Shown here: positions 12,376 to 25,088 of the stretch, one piece after another
Layout of the letters: each line of letters begins with the position of its first letter
How positions within the stretch are numbered: the first letter of the stretch is position 1
NCBI GenBank assembly: GCA_037157565.1
Contig: JAZHRO010000024.1
Location: forward strand, 14,204,501-14,268,500
Reading direction: 5' to 3'
DNA: 64,000 nucleotides
Origin: Thalassia testudinum
Lineage: Eukaryota > Streptophyta > Magnoliopsida > Alismatales > Hydrocharitaceae
Program-made: the position numbers and the translations under genes
The notes under the pieces: model-generated
Told to the model about the DNA's origin: nothing
The model's database searches: none
The model's input: the letters and a program-made list of their open reading frames with translations, nothing else

Positions 12376-13330
12376 AATATGTTGAACATGAATATCCTCA
12401 GGAATGAAATTCCTAAGGGCGAAATTACCAACCCATATATTAAACCAAAAATTGACATTTCCCTCATGAATCTCCCATTTAATAAAAGGTTTCATATCCT
12501 CATAGGTATGGTACAGAGCACGAAATCTCGAAGGGAGAGTAGAGAAGCTACCATTTCTCCAAAGATCATAGACAAGGGTAGAAAAGATGGAATCACCGTG
12601 AATAATATTCCAGACCCTCTTCATTCTCAAGGCTTTGATGAAAAGAGACAAATTCTTAATGCCAAGGTCCCCCACGTTCTGAGGGGAGGTAATTTTATTC
12701 CAGGAAATCCAATGATGGTGCGAGCCATCCCTCACGTTCCCCCAGAAGAAATTAGCAAAGATAGAATTCATTTTCCAAATCACAGAAGATGGAACATCAT
12801 GAACAACCATATTATGTATCGGGACAAAGGTGAGCACATGTTTGATTAGGAGAAGCCTGGTAGCAGCCAAAAGGAGATTAGCTTTCCAACCCACTAATTT
12901 TGATTCGACCTTCTCAATAATATTAGAGAAGTAGGAGATTTTAGCCCAACCAAAGACGATGGGACAACCAAGATACGCATAAGGAAAAGAGCCATTTTGG
13001 TATCCCATAATGGAAAGAAGGCGAGGAAGTCTACCACTGGGAAAATTTTTTCCAACATAACAAAAACTCTTATGGAGGATAACCTCCTAGCCAAACGCTT
13101 CCTCGAAAGAGGAAATGAACTTGGAAAGATTACAAATGGATTTGAGGTTCCCATTGGTAAAAAATGATAATGTCATCAACATACAGAAGTGTGATCAGGG
13201 AAGAAATATTACGCCTAAGGGAAAAAGATTGAATTCTCCCCAAATCCACAAGGTGCTTCAGGTTCCTTATAAAAGGTTCCAAGAATATATCGAATAGAAA
13301 GGGTGAGATAGGGTCCCCTTGTCTCAAGCC
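12376..13330 (-). pseudogene. LINE ORF2, C-terminal half of reverse transcriptase
   Basis: It includes the catalytic LLYVDDIIIF motif near 13155-13185 and, in another frame, the conserved region with SYFSNIIEKVESKLVGWK and an FFWG motif (12364-13008), typical of the thumb/connection region of plant LINE RTs. At least three frames are used (13130-13327, 12894-13154, 12364-13008), so several indels have occurred. It joins the zf-RVT segment at 7955 when the LTR insert is ignored. Confidence 0.8.
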
Positions 13331-13368
13331 ATGAGAGGCCTTAAAGAAAGGAGATGAGCTCCCATCAA

Positions 13369-14067
13369 TCAGAATGGAAGACCGCTCATGGCAAACAAGG
13401 CCCTAATCAGATCAATATGTTGGTGGGAAAAACCAAAGGCCTTAAGAATTTTGAAAAGAATCCCCCACTCCACTCTATCATAAGCCTTTTCATGGTCCAG
13501 TTGAAAGATAACATTGGAGCCATGGACCTTCTTCTCTAAACGTTGGGTGAGCTCAAAAGTAGTGTCAATATAGTCAGAGATGGATCTACCCTTGATAAAA
13601 CCAGCATGCTCATGAGAAATCAGTTTGGGAAGGTGGGTTTCCAATAGTTTAGCAAGGATACCCGAGTCAATTTTATAGAAAATGTTACACAAGCTAATAG
13701 GCCTATACTCAGCAAGATCAAGAACATCTGCTTTTTTGGGGATAAGGGCAACGAAAGTGTTGCTGAAGGAGTGGGGGCCCCTACAAGTGCTAAAGAAGTA
13801 GCAGATTAGCTCCATAGCATCAAATTTAATCAAATCCCAACAGTGTTTAAAGAATTCGACGTTAAACCCATCAAAGCCAGGGGTCTTATTGGAAGGGGTC
13901 TTATTAGAAGGCATCTGGGACAAAACCTCAAGGATTTCTGCCTTAGAAGGAGCTTTAACAAGACCCTCAGAATCAGCGGTCGTGATCAGGGAGGGGATGT
14001 GATGAATGAAAGGTTCATAACCATTAGGAGCTTTTGAGACAAGAAGGTTCTCAAAGTAGGAAATCAA
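13369..14067 (-). pseudogene. LINE ORF2, N-terminal half of reverse transcriptase
   Basis: A 232-codon open stretch contains the classic LINE RT motifs: PGFDGFNVEFFK, FVALIPKK, YRPISLCN, HAGFIKGRSI and QLDHEKAYDRVEW (catalytic motif A, with LDHE where LDME is usual). A 15-bp tandem duplication at 13880-13909 repeats SNKTP just before the GFDGF motif. It uses the same frame as the endonuclease segment at 14353-14730. Confidence 0.88.
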
Positions 14068-14352
14068 CTTTTAGGTTGCAGCCAATCTAGACCCATTTCC
14101 AATTTTATCCACCGAAGAATATCTTACACGTTTGGCAAACTTCCTTTTAATGGTCGTAAAGAAAAACCTACTGTGGCCTTCATCATTTTTCAAGCAGTTG
14201 ACTTTGGCTTTTTGCAAATAAAGATCATTTAATTTGAGGATGGCATCATCAAGCTGAACACGGATATTATTGAGCTCAACGGAGTTGTTGTCATCCCAAA
14301 TGGATGCAAGGGAGGCATCAAGTTCATCATGGTGAGACTCAAGGTGATCGAC

Positions 14353-15255
14353 TTACTTTTGAATGTCTCCAAAAGTTGATCTATTGCAGGTCTTCAAAGC
14401 CCTCTTAAGAGAACCAAATTTTGAGTAAATTCGAGTAATAGGATCACCATGAAAATTGGGCAAAGGTTGAGACCAGATCGAATGCACCAGCTTGGAAAAC
14501 TCTTTATCCCTTAACCACATGTTCAGAAAATGGAAAGGATAGGGGTAGAAAGTAGACACATGGTTGAGGGTAAGGAGAATGGGGGAGTGGTTCGAATTAC
14601 GATAAGAGGGGTATTTTCTAGACGGAGAGAGAGTCATGGCTTCAGGATTGAGGAGGATCTGATCAAGTTTCTGATAAATGTGAGCACTCCCCAAGAGACC
14701 ATTACACCACGAGAATTGGTTACCTCCCAACGGAAGATCAATCAGAGCTAAATTATCAATGAAGGATTGGAAATCAGTTGATTGGGAATCACAGTAAGGA
14801 AGGCCACCACTCTTCTCAGAGGCATTAAGAATACAAATGAAATCTCCACCAAAGACTCAAGGATGGGAAACGTTGGTGGAGAGATGAATTAAATGGGTCC
14901 AAAGGTTGGCTCTAAGGTCCTCTTCGTAAGAGGCATAAGTAGCAGAACTAGTCACCATTTTCCCTTGAAAAGAACAGTCCACCGTAAGAGACTGAAGAAT
15001 GGAAGTTCTAAGGGAGATGTTCAAATCATTTTTCCAAAAACACCAGATTTTAGGGAAAGAGGAATCTGCCAAGTAGTGGTCAAAAGCAATGTCAGCCATG
15101 ATCTTCAAGGCATCATTATGTGTAGCAAAAGGTTCAGAGAGGAAAATAAGTTTAAGGAATGCTCCGTGATCAAAGATTTAAGATGGTTTAAGGTGGGTAT
15201 ATTTAAAATACCTCGACAATTCCAAAAGAAACACTTAATCATAATAAGGGGATAG
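14353..15255 (-). pseudogene. LINE ORF2 endonuclease domain
   Basis: The 5' part starts with FFWNCRG at about 15201-15230, the standard beginning of plant LINE AP-endonuclease domains. The middle is broken by stops and frameshifts. The C-terminal part (14353-14730) shows the FSWCNG motif, a degenerate LDQ(I/V)L and SNHSPILL, where the family has SDHSPI. The endonuclease nicks target DNA for target-primed reverse transcription. This copy cannot be functional. Confidence 0.8.
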
Positions 15256-16331
15256 ACCTGGACCTAGATCAACTTTGGGTAATCCTATCCGAACCCCTTG
15301 TGAGCCGACCACCACGGGCTCCTTTAGACCTTGGGGTAGAGTGTGCCTCATATGCCAGTGTTGACTGGGAACCAAAATCAGTAAAGTCCGAACAGCCAAG
15401 AGTCTCACCATCCGACTTTGACATCTCCAAGTTCCCATCATTGCTCAAAATAAGGACATTAGGAACATTAGCCTCCTTAAGAATTTCCTCTATCCTCGGA
15501 GGTATAGGATCAGGAGTAGGAGTAGGGAACGGAAACTAAATACCGCAGTTAAGAACATATGACTTAGAATGTTCGATACTTTTAACATAAGACTTTTATT
15601 CCAAGGCATCTTTGTTAGAAAATCGCTCCGCCATTAATTTGAACGAGGAAATCGGAATGCTCAATGATCTTTTACTTTTAGATAACAAGTTATCAATTAA
15701 AGGAGATTGTTGAACACTTAAAGCATTATCCGACAAGATGCTATGACATATATCATCTTGAAACGTAGGGCCAAAATAAGTCATACTTGAGCGCAAAGGG
15801 ATTTCGATCATGCATTGAAAACATTCAAGATCCTTCAAAGCCACGATGTTAGCATTCGTAATAGAAGAACTCACAACCACAGAACAATCCAGAAAAACAA
15901 TAGACGAAGGAGTATTAGCATTGATGTCATCAATCAAAGGAGAAGAAGCAATCACCTGAGCGGTTCCCTGAGACTCTGGCATAGGGAGGGCCAAAGTCTT
16001 AGTCCCTGTAGGTAACACCTTTGAAGAACAATTTGAATGACGAAGCCGCACCTTTTGCTTTTTCTTCTACTTACTCCTTTGCAGATCTTAAGGAGGAATC
16101 TCAGGCCCCAAACCCCCCAGTGGAGAAGAGGGACTAATATTACAATCACGATACAACATAGAATCCAATCCATTCCAATCCAAAATCGGAGAGGATTGAT
16201 CAGGAAAACAAGAGGGGGCCTGATTTCCTCCATTAAGATTAAGATGAGAGTTAGTGGGAGCACACAAAACTTTGGGATCCTCCAGGATAGGAGGATCAAT
16301 GGCAGCGAAGTACGCGGTTCGTATAAAAAAC
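15256..16331 (-). pseudogene. LINE ORF1-like remnant (5' truncated)
   Basis: Two overlapping open stretches (15596-16051 and 15952-16299) in different frames lie upstream of ORF2 in the LINE's direction. By position this is ORF1, the nucleic-acid-binding protein. I do not recognise a zinc knuckle or other domain, so the assignment rests on position. The sequence ends abruptly at 16331 against the Athila/Tat LTR, so the 5' end of the LINE is missing. Confidence 0.5.
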
Positions 16332-19300
16332 TGTCGTTGTTGTAGTATGTGTCACAAATACAAACCGTTTTCGCATCTATTTTATTTAATTTACATAATT
16401 TTTACTGGTTTATTCTAGGTTGTTCACTCGGAGGCAGTTATTGATATACATCACTCTCTAAGTCCAATACTATTCTTTAATTCCAAAAAGATCAATTTTA
16501 TGTGCAAATGAATGAATCAATAGCTTAATTATAAACAAAAAGAATCTATTAACATGCTTGCAAAAGCCTAATTACAAACAAGCATCAAACACTACATAAA
16601 TATACTCTATATTATCTATTTATAAGTCATATTACTAATACTTACATAAATATACAATAATAACTAATAATACATACTATACTTAACTTAATATACTAAC
16701 ATATATAGTAACATATATAAGAGCTACTGCGACAGATGCAAACGTCGCTAAACCCCAGAAAAATTATATACAGATTCTAAAGTAGAAACTAGGGTCTATA
16801 GCAACACTTATTTCACCTATAGTGACGGTTTATTCTGTCAATAAGGCTACATAGTTATTTATATACAAATATAGCTCAAACACTTCTATACAGCTTATAC
16901 ATACTTTACATATACTTATTATTTACGGTATACTTATTTACATATATATATTTACGCTGTACATTATACGTATACTTCTTCTTTATCCTTTGTTATTCTC
17001 TTTTACCTTTCTTTGTCTACCATACTTAGCTTCTTCTGTGTTATTCTTTCTTCTCTCCTCTCATTTCTTTCCTTAACTCATTACGGTCTTTACTAATCCA
17101 AAAATTAGTACTTAATTGGCTGGCAGCACCATTCGAGGGATACATAGCACCCGAGAATCGAATGGGACCAGACCTCTACTAAGTACTACCCTGATTCTTA
17201 ATTAGGCCGGTTAATCACATCTTATGCTCACATTTGGGCTTAATCAAGCCCTCGCACAGTGTCGAGCCCCCGACCCACACCGTATACCGTCTCACAAATC
17301 ACAACACAATGCCATACATATGCTTGGATAAGAGGAAGGGGTAATGGGTATAAGGGTGCTTGGCGCCTGACGATTGGATGGAAAGGGGAAGAAAAACAAT
17401 TTAAGCACCTTAGCGTGCTTTGTTGTTTTCGATGTGGTGCTATCTTAGCGCCACTCTTACGCTAGAAATTCAATGCCCAATGTTGATTTTGGATTTTTGG
17501 CCCTCAATTTGAGGACCATATTTTATTATAAAATAAAATTAAATTATAGGATAATAAAATATTTACAATGTACTATACAATTGTATAGTTAATTTAAGAA
17601 TTTAATTATATTTACTATATAAATTAATTTGGTAAAGTATGAAGTTTATACATAGCTAATTTTAGCTTTTATTCCTTAATTACGTGTCAATTAGTTAATA
17701 TATGGTCCAATTGACCTTATATAGAGTTAGTATATATATTAAAGTATTTAATACAGATTTTTATTGCATTTTACAAGTTTTCTTTCTATTTTATTTACAT
17801 TTGATTAGTTTATTTTGGACTATTTTGTTTATAAATTAAGTTTAAATAGTATTTACATTGTGAATATACTTAAATTAGGTTAATTTACTTAAAATACATT
17901 ATTATAGATGTACAATATAAGTTAACTTAATTTTAACTTAGATTACCAATTTATTTTAATTTAACTTAATAACTTAATTAGTAATTTAATAAATTACTTA
18001 TTTATTCTACATATATAATTAAATTATGGTACAGGGTTAAATATGTGTGTGTATATATATATATATATATAGTATCATAACTAAATAAGCTTATTTTTAG
18101 AGTTTATTAATTTATATAGCTTATTAGTACATATAAGTTAGTTTAATTAATAAATAGTTATATAATTAAGATATATACAGTATAATCTAACTTAAATACT
18201 TAGTTTACATACTACAATATACACATAAGCTATTTATACCTTATATATGTATAATTTACTCTATAGATAAATAAGCTTCCTATATACTTTATATTTACAA
18301 TTATATACATAGTATACAAAGGATTTTTGGTATTTTTGAGTTTTTTCAATTTTTTTTATGGGTTTTATATCTTTTATAGAGGTATGAGATGAGATAGAAA
18401 GAAATAGATGAGAAATAGGAACTGTTTTTGGTGTTTTTATGTTTAGTTTCTTTTATTAAGTTCCATGGTATACAGAACCATCGACTGGTATGTTCTACCA
18501 AGTCGGGGGTTTGGAGTATCATGAAACTTGGTATATACTTAGAAAAATACCAGATCTTCACCAAGACAGGTTTATTTTATTTTTTTAGAATTTTTATATG
18601 ATTTTTAATTAATTCCAAAGTGAACACATTCTAAGCCTTACAAAGGATTTTCTAAGTGAGTTCTAAGGCTAAGAATGAAACTTAAATGGGTTGAGAGCCA
18701 GTAGACTGCCTCAACAGTCTCAACACAATATAAAGAGAAGATATAAACATTTAAGCACGTAATTCCACATGAATTTCATTTCATCAAACTTAATGGACAG
18801 TTAGGCATTTAAACAACTAGCTGACAAAGAATTCTAACAAGATACAAGCATTCAAATGATGTTTAAAGATATAAACATTTAAGCATGCAATTTCACATGA
18901 AAGCTTGTTTACAACTCAATACCCATATGCTACATGTCAGCCAATTATAGAATTTAATCTACACTTACTGTCCACTGATTTTCAAACCATCATCAGCCGC
19001 AGCAAAATAAACTGCAACAGCAGCAAGCTCAACTCCTACAGCTGCTAAAACAGCTGCTATAGGATCTGCTGCTGTTGTGGTTTATTTCAGACCTTATAAA
19101 AGAAGATCAGATGTCTTAACTGCTGCTGCAGTTAATCCATCTTTCAGAGAACCAGATCTGCAACAGGGAAGAACAAAACCTGAATCCAACTAAGTAATTC
19201 CTAATTCAGTCACTTATAACCCAGATCAGATTCAAGAGAGCCTTATCAGAGATATAAGTGAACTAGTTAAGGGGATACTTAACTAGATTTGGTGGAAATA

Positions 19301-21353
19301 TAGCTACAACTGCAGTAATTTGCTATAATAATGGGATTTACGAACACAAAATAGAAATCACTTAAAGAGTAAATCTGACAAGGGTTGAGATTCACATAAA
19401 GAACCACTCGGAAATACAAATCAAAATCCCTTATCAGTAACATTTCATCAAATCAAATCAGAAGAAGAGCTGATCTAACTCTTTCTAATGCTATAGACAG
19501 CATGTAGAAAGAGTTAAATCAGTCAATTTAATACACAAACTCAAATCCCAGAGCTCTATAACCTTAAGGAATACTGAGAATTCCTTAGATTAAAATATCA
19601 AAACTTGCACTTTACTAACAACACATGAACACAAGGTAGAGCCTCAAATCACCAAAGTGATTTTCCTTAGCTCTATCATGCAATTAAGGCATTGAAATTC
19701 TCAAAAATATCAGATCAGATTATGGCTCATCTAAAGTGAAGTCTGACTTCAGAATCATCTCAGACTCCTAGCCAATCAGTGAATCAAAATCAAAATACTT
19801 CATTTTACTCAATCAAAGCATTCACAGCCCAAATGACTAAAAATCCTTGCAACCTGAAATCCAAGAAAATCCGGCAAACTGATTTTATTTAAAACTCAGA
19901 TCAGGGGCTTTTGCGACAAAAGTGGGATGAATGAGAAGCTCCTAATGTGGTTCTTGACGCTAATTTCAGATATGATGTTGGACACCATTCAGATATGAAA
20001 TTAGATTTAATGAATGGGTGAATTGCGAGATAAACATCGAGAGAATCAGAAATGATATGAAAAACATGTAGAGGGAGAAAATTATGATCAATGATTGTGT
20101 GAAACCATCCCCTCTAATCTGAAATGATTAGAGGAGGTGAGGGAGTGAAGCTAATCTAAATCTACTTCTAATGCTAAACTAACACACACAGTAGATCAAC
20201 ACTACTTCTACCTCTAATTCTATTGCTAATCTACCTAACTACTGCTATAGCTAGACTACAAAGCATGGAAACTACTCTAACAGGAAGAATGGGACCTGTA
20301 GGTCCTTAGCCGGTGGCTAAGGAGGAAGAATGGATGGGGAGGAACGGACTCCAGCAGAGGGAAAAGCCTTCTAGTGAAGCTTCTGGGTCGTCCTCAGGCA
20401 TACGTCATCCTTAGCGACGAGGAGAATTGGAGAGAAGTCGGAGAATTCATAGTCGATGGTTGTGAAATCTGGGGATTAGTAGGGAGGGGTGGCTGAAGTG
20501 GAAGAACGATCACTAAGAATGTAAGAGGGAGCGATCCCTTGCGCACGCAACCACTGAGGTGCTTAAGTAGCTCACATAGTGGATTAAGGCATCGCGTGAG
20601 TAAGGTTAGGCGACGAGGGCACCGGCGGCTAGGATGAGAGGAGATAGTGCGCAGGCTTCCAAAACAAAAATTGACGTAGGATGAGATCTGGGTTGCGAGG
20701 TGACCACATGCGTCGATTCGCGCGAAGGTTCGAATCAAAATGAGCCGCTGATCAAGAGGGAAGGGGAGATCAACAGTCTAAATGGCCCATGTTCATCGTG
20801 TGAACAGTGTTAGGCAGGAGCTACAGGTGCATTGGAAACGTATTGGAGAAATTGCAGTGATACCCTTCTAGAAAGGGGTATAAAAATTGTAGGCAGGCCC
20901 ATAAGTGATAGAGCATAGTTACAGAGTGGTCCTTTAGGGCTTACAAAGAGGTCCCTGCAGGCTACAAATAGGTCCTAGGAGGTTTTCTAATGAATGGAAT
21001 GTAATGCATAAAGGACCTAAATATAAATCTTTGATTTCAAGGCCTTAATGATGTCCAAATGCCTTCAAGTTTTTATATAAGCTTAATTGAACTTTGAACA
21101 AGTTAATTATACTTTTGATTTAAACTTTTAAACTCGTTTATGTGTTTAATTTACACTTGGATCACCATTTGACCTTTTTCTCAAGAATATCTCGTTTAAT
21201 GACCTAATTATGCAATTTTAACACAGAATTAATGTTTTAGCTCTTTTTCGTTGATTCCCATATTTAGCCCTTTTTATATGTTAATTTGACATTGTTTAAC
21301 CTAGTTTCTAGCTTAACTTTAACTATTTAGCTATGATAAGTAGCCACTCATCA
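16332..21353 (-). repeat. Probable 3' LTR of element A, about 5 kb, AT-rich
   Basis: The high-coordinate end (LTR start) is set by TGATGAGTGG directly after the PPT at 21354-21385. The low-coordinate end (TACTACAACAACGACA on the minus strand) resembles other Athila/Tat LTR ends here. At 5 kb it is long; Tat/Ogre LTRs can reach this, but nested inserts are possible. 17520-18340 is extremely AT-rich, with a TG/TA microsatellite at 18044-18071. 17110-17460 is noticeably less AT-rich. 16700-16850 has GCGACAGATGC/ACGTCGCT motifs recalling CACTA subterminal repeats. A minus-strand 114-codon open stretch at 20394-20738 looks like LTR leader, not a gene. Confidence 0.5.
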
Positions 21354-23005
21354 TACCCCAATGCTTAGGTTTTACTAGTCCCTTAGCAAACAATTCATTA
21401 AAGTGCTTAGCAATTTAAGTATCAGCAAGGTAAGTGTGATGAGATATCTTTACTTCTTTCTTTTCCTCAAAGAGTTAAGTGTTTGAAGATGATCTTTAAG
21501 CTGAAAGATTTTCTGATAAACAAACTGTGTTTATGTATGGACATTGTGAGAACCTCATTGCTTAGGATGACTAACCAGAACTCAAGACTGATATGACATA
21601 GATCATCTCTCGACTAACAAGGACTCTTGATATTTAAACCTTGCAGTCGAATTCCAGGACTCAGGAGATTTTACAGAGACTCAGAATGCTAAAAAGTTAT
21701 GGCTGTGCTTTGTGATAAGTCAGGACTAAGCAGGTGAATTTTGAAACTCAATCCCGAGGTTTCACTTCTTTTTAAGTCCTGGTTGGTCCTAGTTTCAGCT
21801 CATGTTTTTGGATTGTCTCTCAAGAAACGAGGAGTACTCAGACCCAACTCTTATTTTGTTTGTGGCTCAAAGAATTTTTTGGTGGTAGAACAGGGTATTT
21901 GTACTGAACCCTGAAAACATTTTTTTGTGGAGTTTTTTTGTCTTTGTAGAGCTTGGAGAATATACTTGACTTATTCTAAGGAACTTTTCCTTTTGAACTT
22001 TTTTTTTTCTGTCAGTATATCTCCGACAACTTTATTTGGTAGAGCACACCTTATTTGATGGGTGAGTTCTTTGGTGGAAAGAGCTTTTCCTATACACAAG
22101 AGTAAAGACTAGGATAAAGTGTCTACCTGTAGGTACAGGAAAGGACTCCACCTTCCCTGATGAACATTAGGGTTGAATTTCAAATTCACAAGGTCTTTCC
22201 CGACATTGTGTCTTGTGAACTAGGGTTACTTAGACTCCTAAGTCAAAGCAAACCAACGAATCCTGTACCGATGACTCAGGTACAAGAATACGTCCTAAAA
22301 TTAGGAGAGATTGTGGTCCATCTTGTCAAAGCTTAAAGTGTATTAAGCCAAAGCTTGAACGAGTCAAGCTACAGTGGCCCAAAAAGTCAAACCAGCTAAG
22401 GTTGAATGTCCATAAACACTTATTTGATTTTTGTTTTCAGCTAGAAGATCATAGTTAAACACTTATTTTTCTTTCAAATTCTTTTCTCTCCTTAAAAAAA
22501 ATTGGAGTTCCCCTTCAACAATAAAGTTCAAGTCCCTTATTGTATTTTTGGAGTTTTTTATTTTGTGATTTTTTTTTTTTCAAAATTTTTCAAAATATTT
22601 CAATTTTTTTTTGTATTTTTGAAAATACTATTCTATATATACTGTAGGTGTGTCTACAATTGCATTTCAGTAAATGATTTACCATTTACACCCCCGATGC
22701 TTAAATGATGCAATGTCCTCATTGAATGATTAGGGTGGATGCAAATGCATGCTCTGCTTTTCACTATCCCAGACTGGGTGACGGAAGGAAGTCAAAATGA
22801 GGAGATAAAAATCTCTGTGCGGACGATTTCAAGTCTGATACAAGATCAGAGTCGGAAGTCGGGCTAGGAAGTGAAATGCATGATAAATGTGACAATGAAA
22901 TGTATGCTTAAAATGCAAAGGTGGACACCTAATGCAAGGAAGGTGAAAATAAGAAAGGTGAAAATAGCTCTATACAAGAATAGGTTTTTGCTAAGTTTAA
23001 TGCCT
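21354..23005 (-). other. 3' untranslated region of element A with polypurine tract
   Basis: This stretch separates integrase from the LTR. No env-like reading frame is visible. It contains T/A homopolymer-rich segments (about 22560-22640) usual for Athila 3' regions. The last 30 bases before the LTR read, on the minus strand, GGGACTAGTAAAACC then AAGCATTGGGGTA. That closely parallels the tracts at 38984 and 55926. Confidence 0.6.
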
Positions 23006-23967
23006 TCAGCTAAGTGTAAACCTAGTAGGTAATTCAAAATGTAGGAGCGAAATGGTAGAATTGACAAGTCTGAGATCATGTGTCTTAATAAAAGGTTTCA
23101 ATCTTTGTCCATTAACGATGAAAGGTTTAGATTTGTCAATCTCAGTGATCTCAACGGCTCCATTATCAAAGATTCTTAAGATTTTGAAAGGTCCAGTCCA
23201 TTCGGATCTAAGTTTCCCTAGGAAGAGTTTCAATCTAGAGTCGAAAAGAAGGACTTTCTGACCAGGGTGAAATGATTTCCTATGAATGTGACGGTCATGG
23301 AAGGCCTTGAGTTTGTCCTTGTAAATCCTTGAGCTTTCATACGATTCATTCCTTAATTCATCGAGCTCAGAAATTTGTAATCTTCTATGATCATCGGCCT
23401 TCTCTAGGTCCAAGTTACACTTTCTGATGGCCCAATAGGCTTTGTGCTCAAGTTCTACGGGGAGATGACAGTGTTTCCCGTACACAAGTCTAAAAGGTGA
23501 CATGCCTAATGGGTTTTGTGAGTTTTCCTATATGCCCACAACGCATCAGAATGGCGGGAAGACCAATCCTTTCTCTCAAGTCGGATGGTAGTCTGTAAAA
23601 TCTTCTTGATCTCCCGATTGGACAATTCAGCTAGTCCATTGGTTTGAGGGTGATATGGTATAGCAATCCTATGTGTCACCCCATACTTTTGAAGTAGGGA
23701 CTGAAAATGTGTGTTTCTAATGTGAGACCCTCCATCACTAATGATGGCTTTTGGTACCCCAAATCTAGAGAAGATAAAGTCTTGGAAAAATTGTGTCACA
23801 ACTCTATGATCGTTAGTCCTTGAGGGGATGAATTCAATCCATTTTGAAACATACTCAACTGCTAATAAGATATACTCGAAGCCATATGAATTTGGAAAAG
23901 GTCCCATGAAGTCAATGCCCCATATATCAAAGATTTCGCACACTACGATCGGATTCAAGGGCATCAT
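23006..23967 (-). pseudogene. Integrase of Athila/Tat-like element A (frameshifted)
   Basis: The DDE core shows the first aspartate in GIDFMGPFP, the second in IISDGGSH, and the glutamate in [16 protein letters not shown]; the N-G-AE-SNREIK signature is typical of Athila integrases. The C-terminal half (23006-23503: [25 protein letters not shown], then the GPF...V region) is in another frame, so a frameshift lies near 23505. The zinc-finger part upstream is decayed. It would have inserted cDNA into the genome. Confidence 0.85.
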
Positions 23968-24258
23968 GTCTCGACGGCTAATACTGTTGAGAGACTAACA
24001 ACATGAACATGCCCTACTATATTTGTGTGCATCTTTGAAGATTGTGGGCCAATAAAAATAGCTCTGCAAAGTTTTTGCAGCAGTCTTTTTGCCAGAGAAG
24101 TGACCGCCACATGCCTGGTCATGGTAGAACGACAAGATGCTCTCTATCTCCTTATCAGGGACACACTTCCTAAGAATCTAGTCTTTACAGTGCTTGAAAA
24201 GCCATGGTTCTTCCCAGTAATAGTGCTTGGCCTCAGATCTAAGTCTGTCTTTTAGATG

Positions 24259-25073
24259 TCAGACCCAATCAGAGGGAATGATTCCAGAAGCCAAGTAGTT
24301 GACAATGTCAACATACCAGGGAAGATCAGAATGGATGACCAGCAAATGCTCGTCAGGGAGGTGGTCAAAAATAGGGAGTGAAGGAGAAATCACTTCTGAA
24401 AGAAGGCGAGATAAGTGGTCAACTACCACATTCTGCTTCCTAGCCTTGTCAAGAATCTCTAAATCAAATTCTTGTAATAACAGGATCCATCTAATCAGAT
24501 GAGATTTCGCGTCCTTCTTGGCGAGAAGATGTCGAACTGCAATGTGGTCAGTGAAGACTATAATGTGGGAACCTAAAAGATATGATCTAAATTTTTCTAG
24601 TGCAAATACTATAGCTAGCAATTCCTTTTCTGTGATGGTGTAATTCCTCTGAGCTTCATCTAAGGTCTTGCTAGCGTAATAGATGACTGTAGTTTCCCAT
24701 CTAGTTTTTGACCAAGGACAGCCCCTACTGCATAATCAGAGGCATCACACATGATCACAAAAGGGTGAGACGAATTCGGGGGTTACAGTATTAGTGCCTT
24801 GGTAACCAAATCACGAAGTGTCGTATAGGCACAAACACAATCGTCAGAGATCTAGAAGTCTACGTCCTTGGAGAGGAGATTGGTGAGAGGTCGGGCTATT
24901 TTAGAGAAGTCCGCTATAAAGTGGCGATAAAAACCAGCATGCCCGAGAAAAGATCTAATCTGTTTACCTAACGAAGGTAGTGGCAATTCAGAAATCAATT
25001 TTACCTTCGCACGGTCAACCTCGATTCCTTTCTCAGAGATAAGGTGACCTAAAACTAGTCCTTCTGGTACCAT
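24259..25073 (-). pseudogene. RNase H and RT connection of element A (broken)
   Basis: 24852-25073 holds the RT thumb/connection region (LGHLISEKGIEVDRAKV, FLGHAGFYRHFIADFSKIARPL), in frame with the RT open stretch and separated from it by one stop. 24259-24621 holds the RNase H end (LAIVFALEKFRSYLLGSH, TDHIAVRHLL, HLSRL), in a different frame. The RNase H core between them is decayed. Confidence 0.82.
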
Positions 25074-25088
25074 AAAATGTGATTTCTC

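Larger units (their letters stand above)
7264..16331 (-). mobile_element. Degenerate non-LTR retrotransposon (plant LINE), interrupted
   Basis: Reading the minus strand from high to low coordinates gives an ORF1-like stretch, an endonuclease start (FFWNCRG), endonuclease C-terminus, reverse transcriptase with YVDD, and a C-terminal zinc-binding region. That is the order of plant LINE ORF2. It is split by the LTR at 7956-12375. When that insert is ignored, the reading frame continues across the junction. Stops and frameshifts are scattered throughout, so it is dead. No poly(A) tail is seen at the low end, where it abuts the chromovirus LTR. The high end stops inside ORF1 at an Athila/Tat LTR near 16332. 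Confidence 0.85.

Noticed and set aside
18044..18071. TG/TA dinucleotide run
   Set aside because: A simple microsatellite, without evidence of function.
20394..20738. Minus-strand 114-codon open frame
   Set aside because: No recognisable domain; position and composition fit the LTR leader of element A.
21354..23005. Possible env-like gene of an Athila element
   Set aside because: Only short frames rich in Phe/Lys from T-runs; no signal peptide or membrane segment in a sustained frame.
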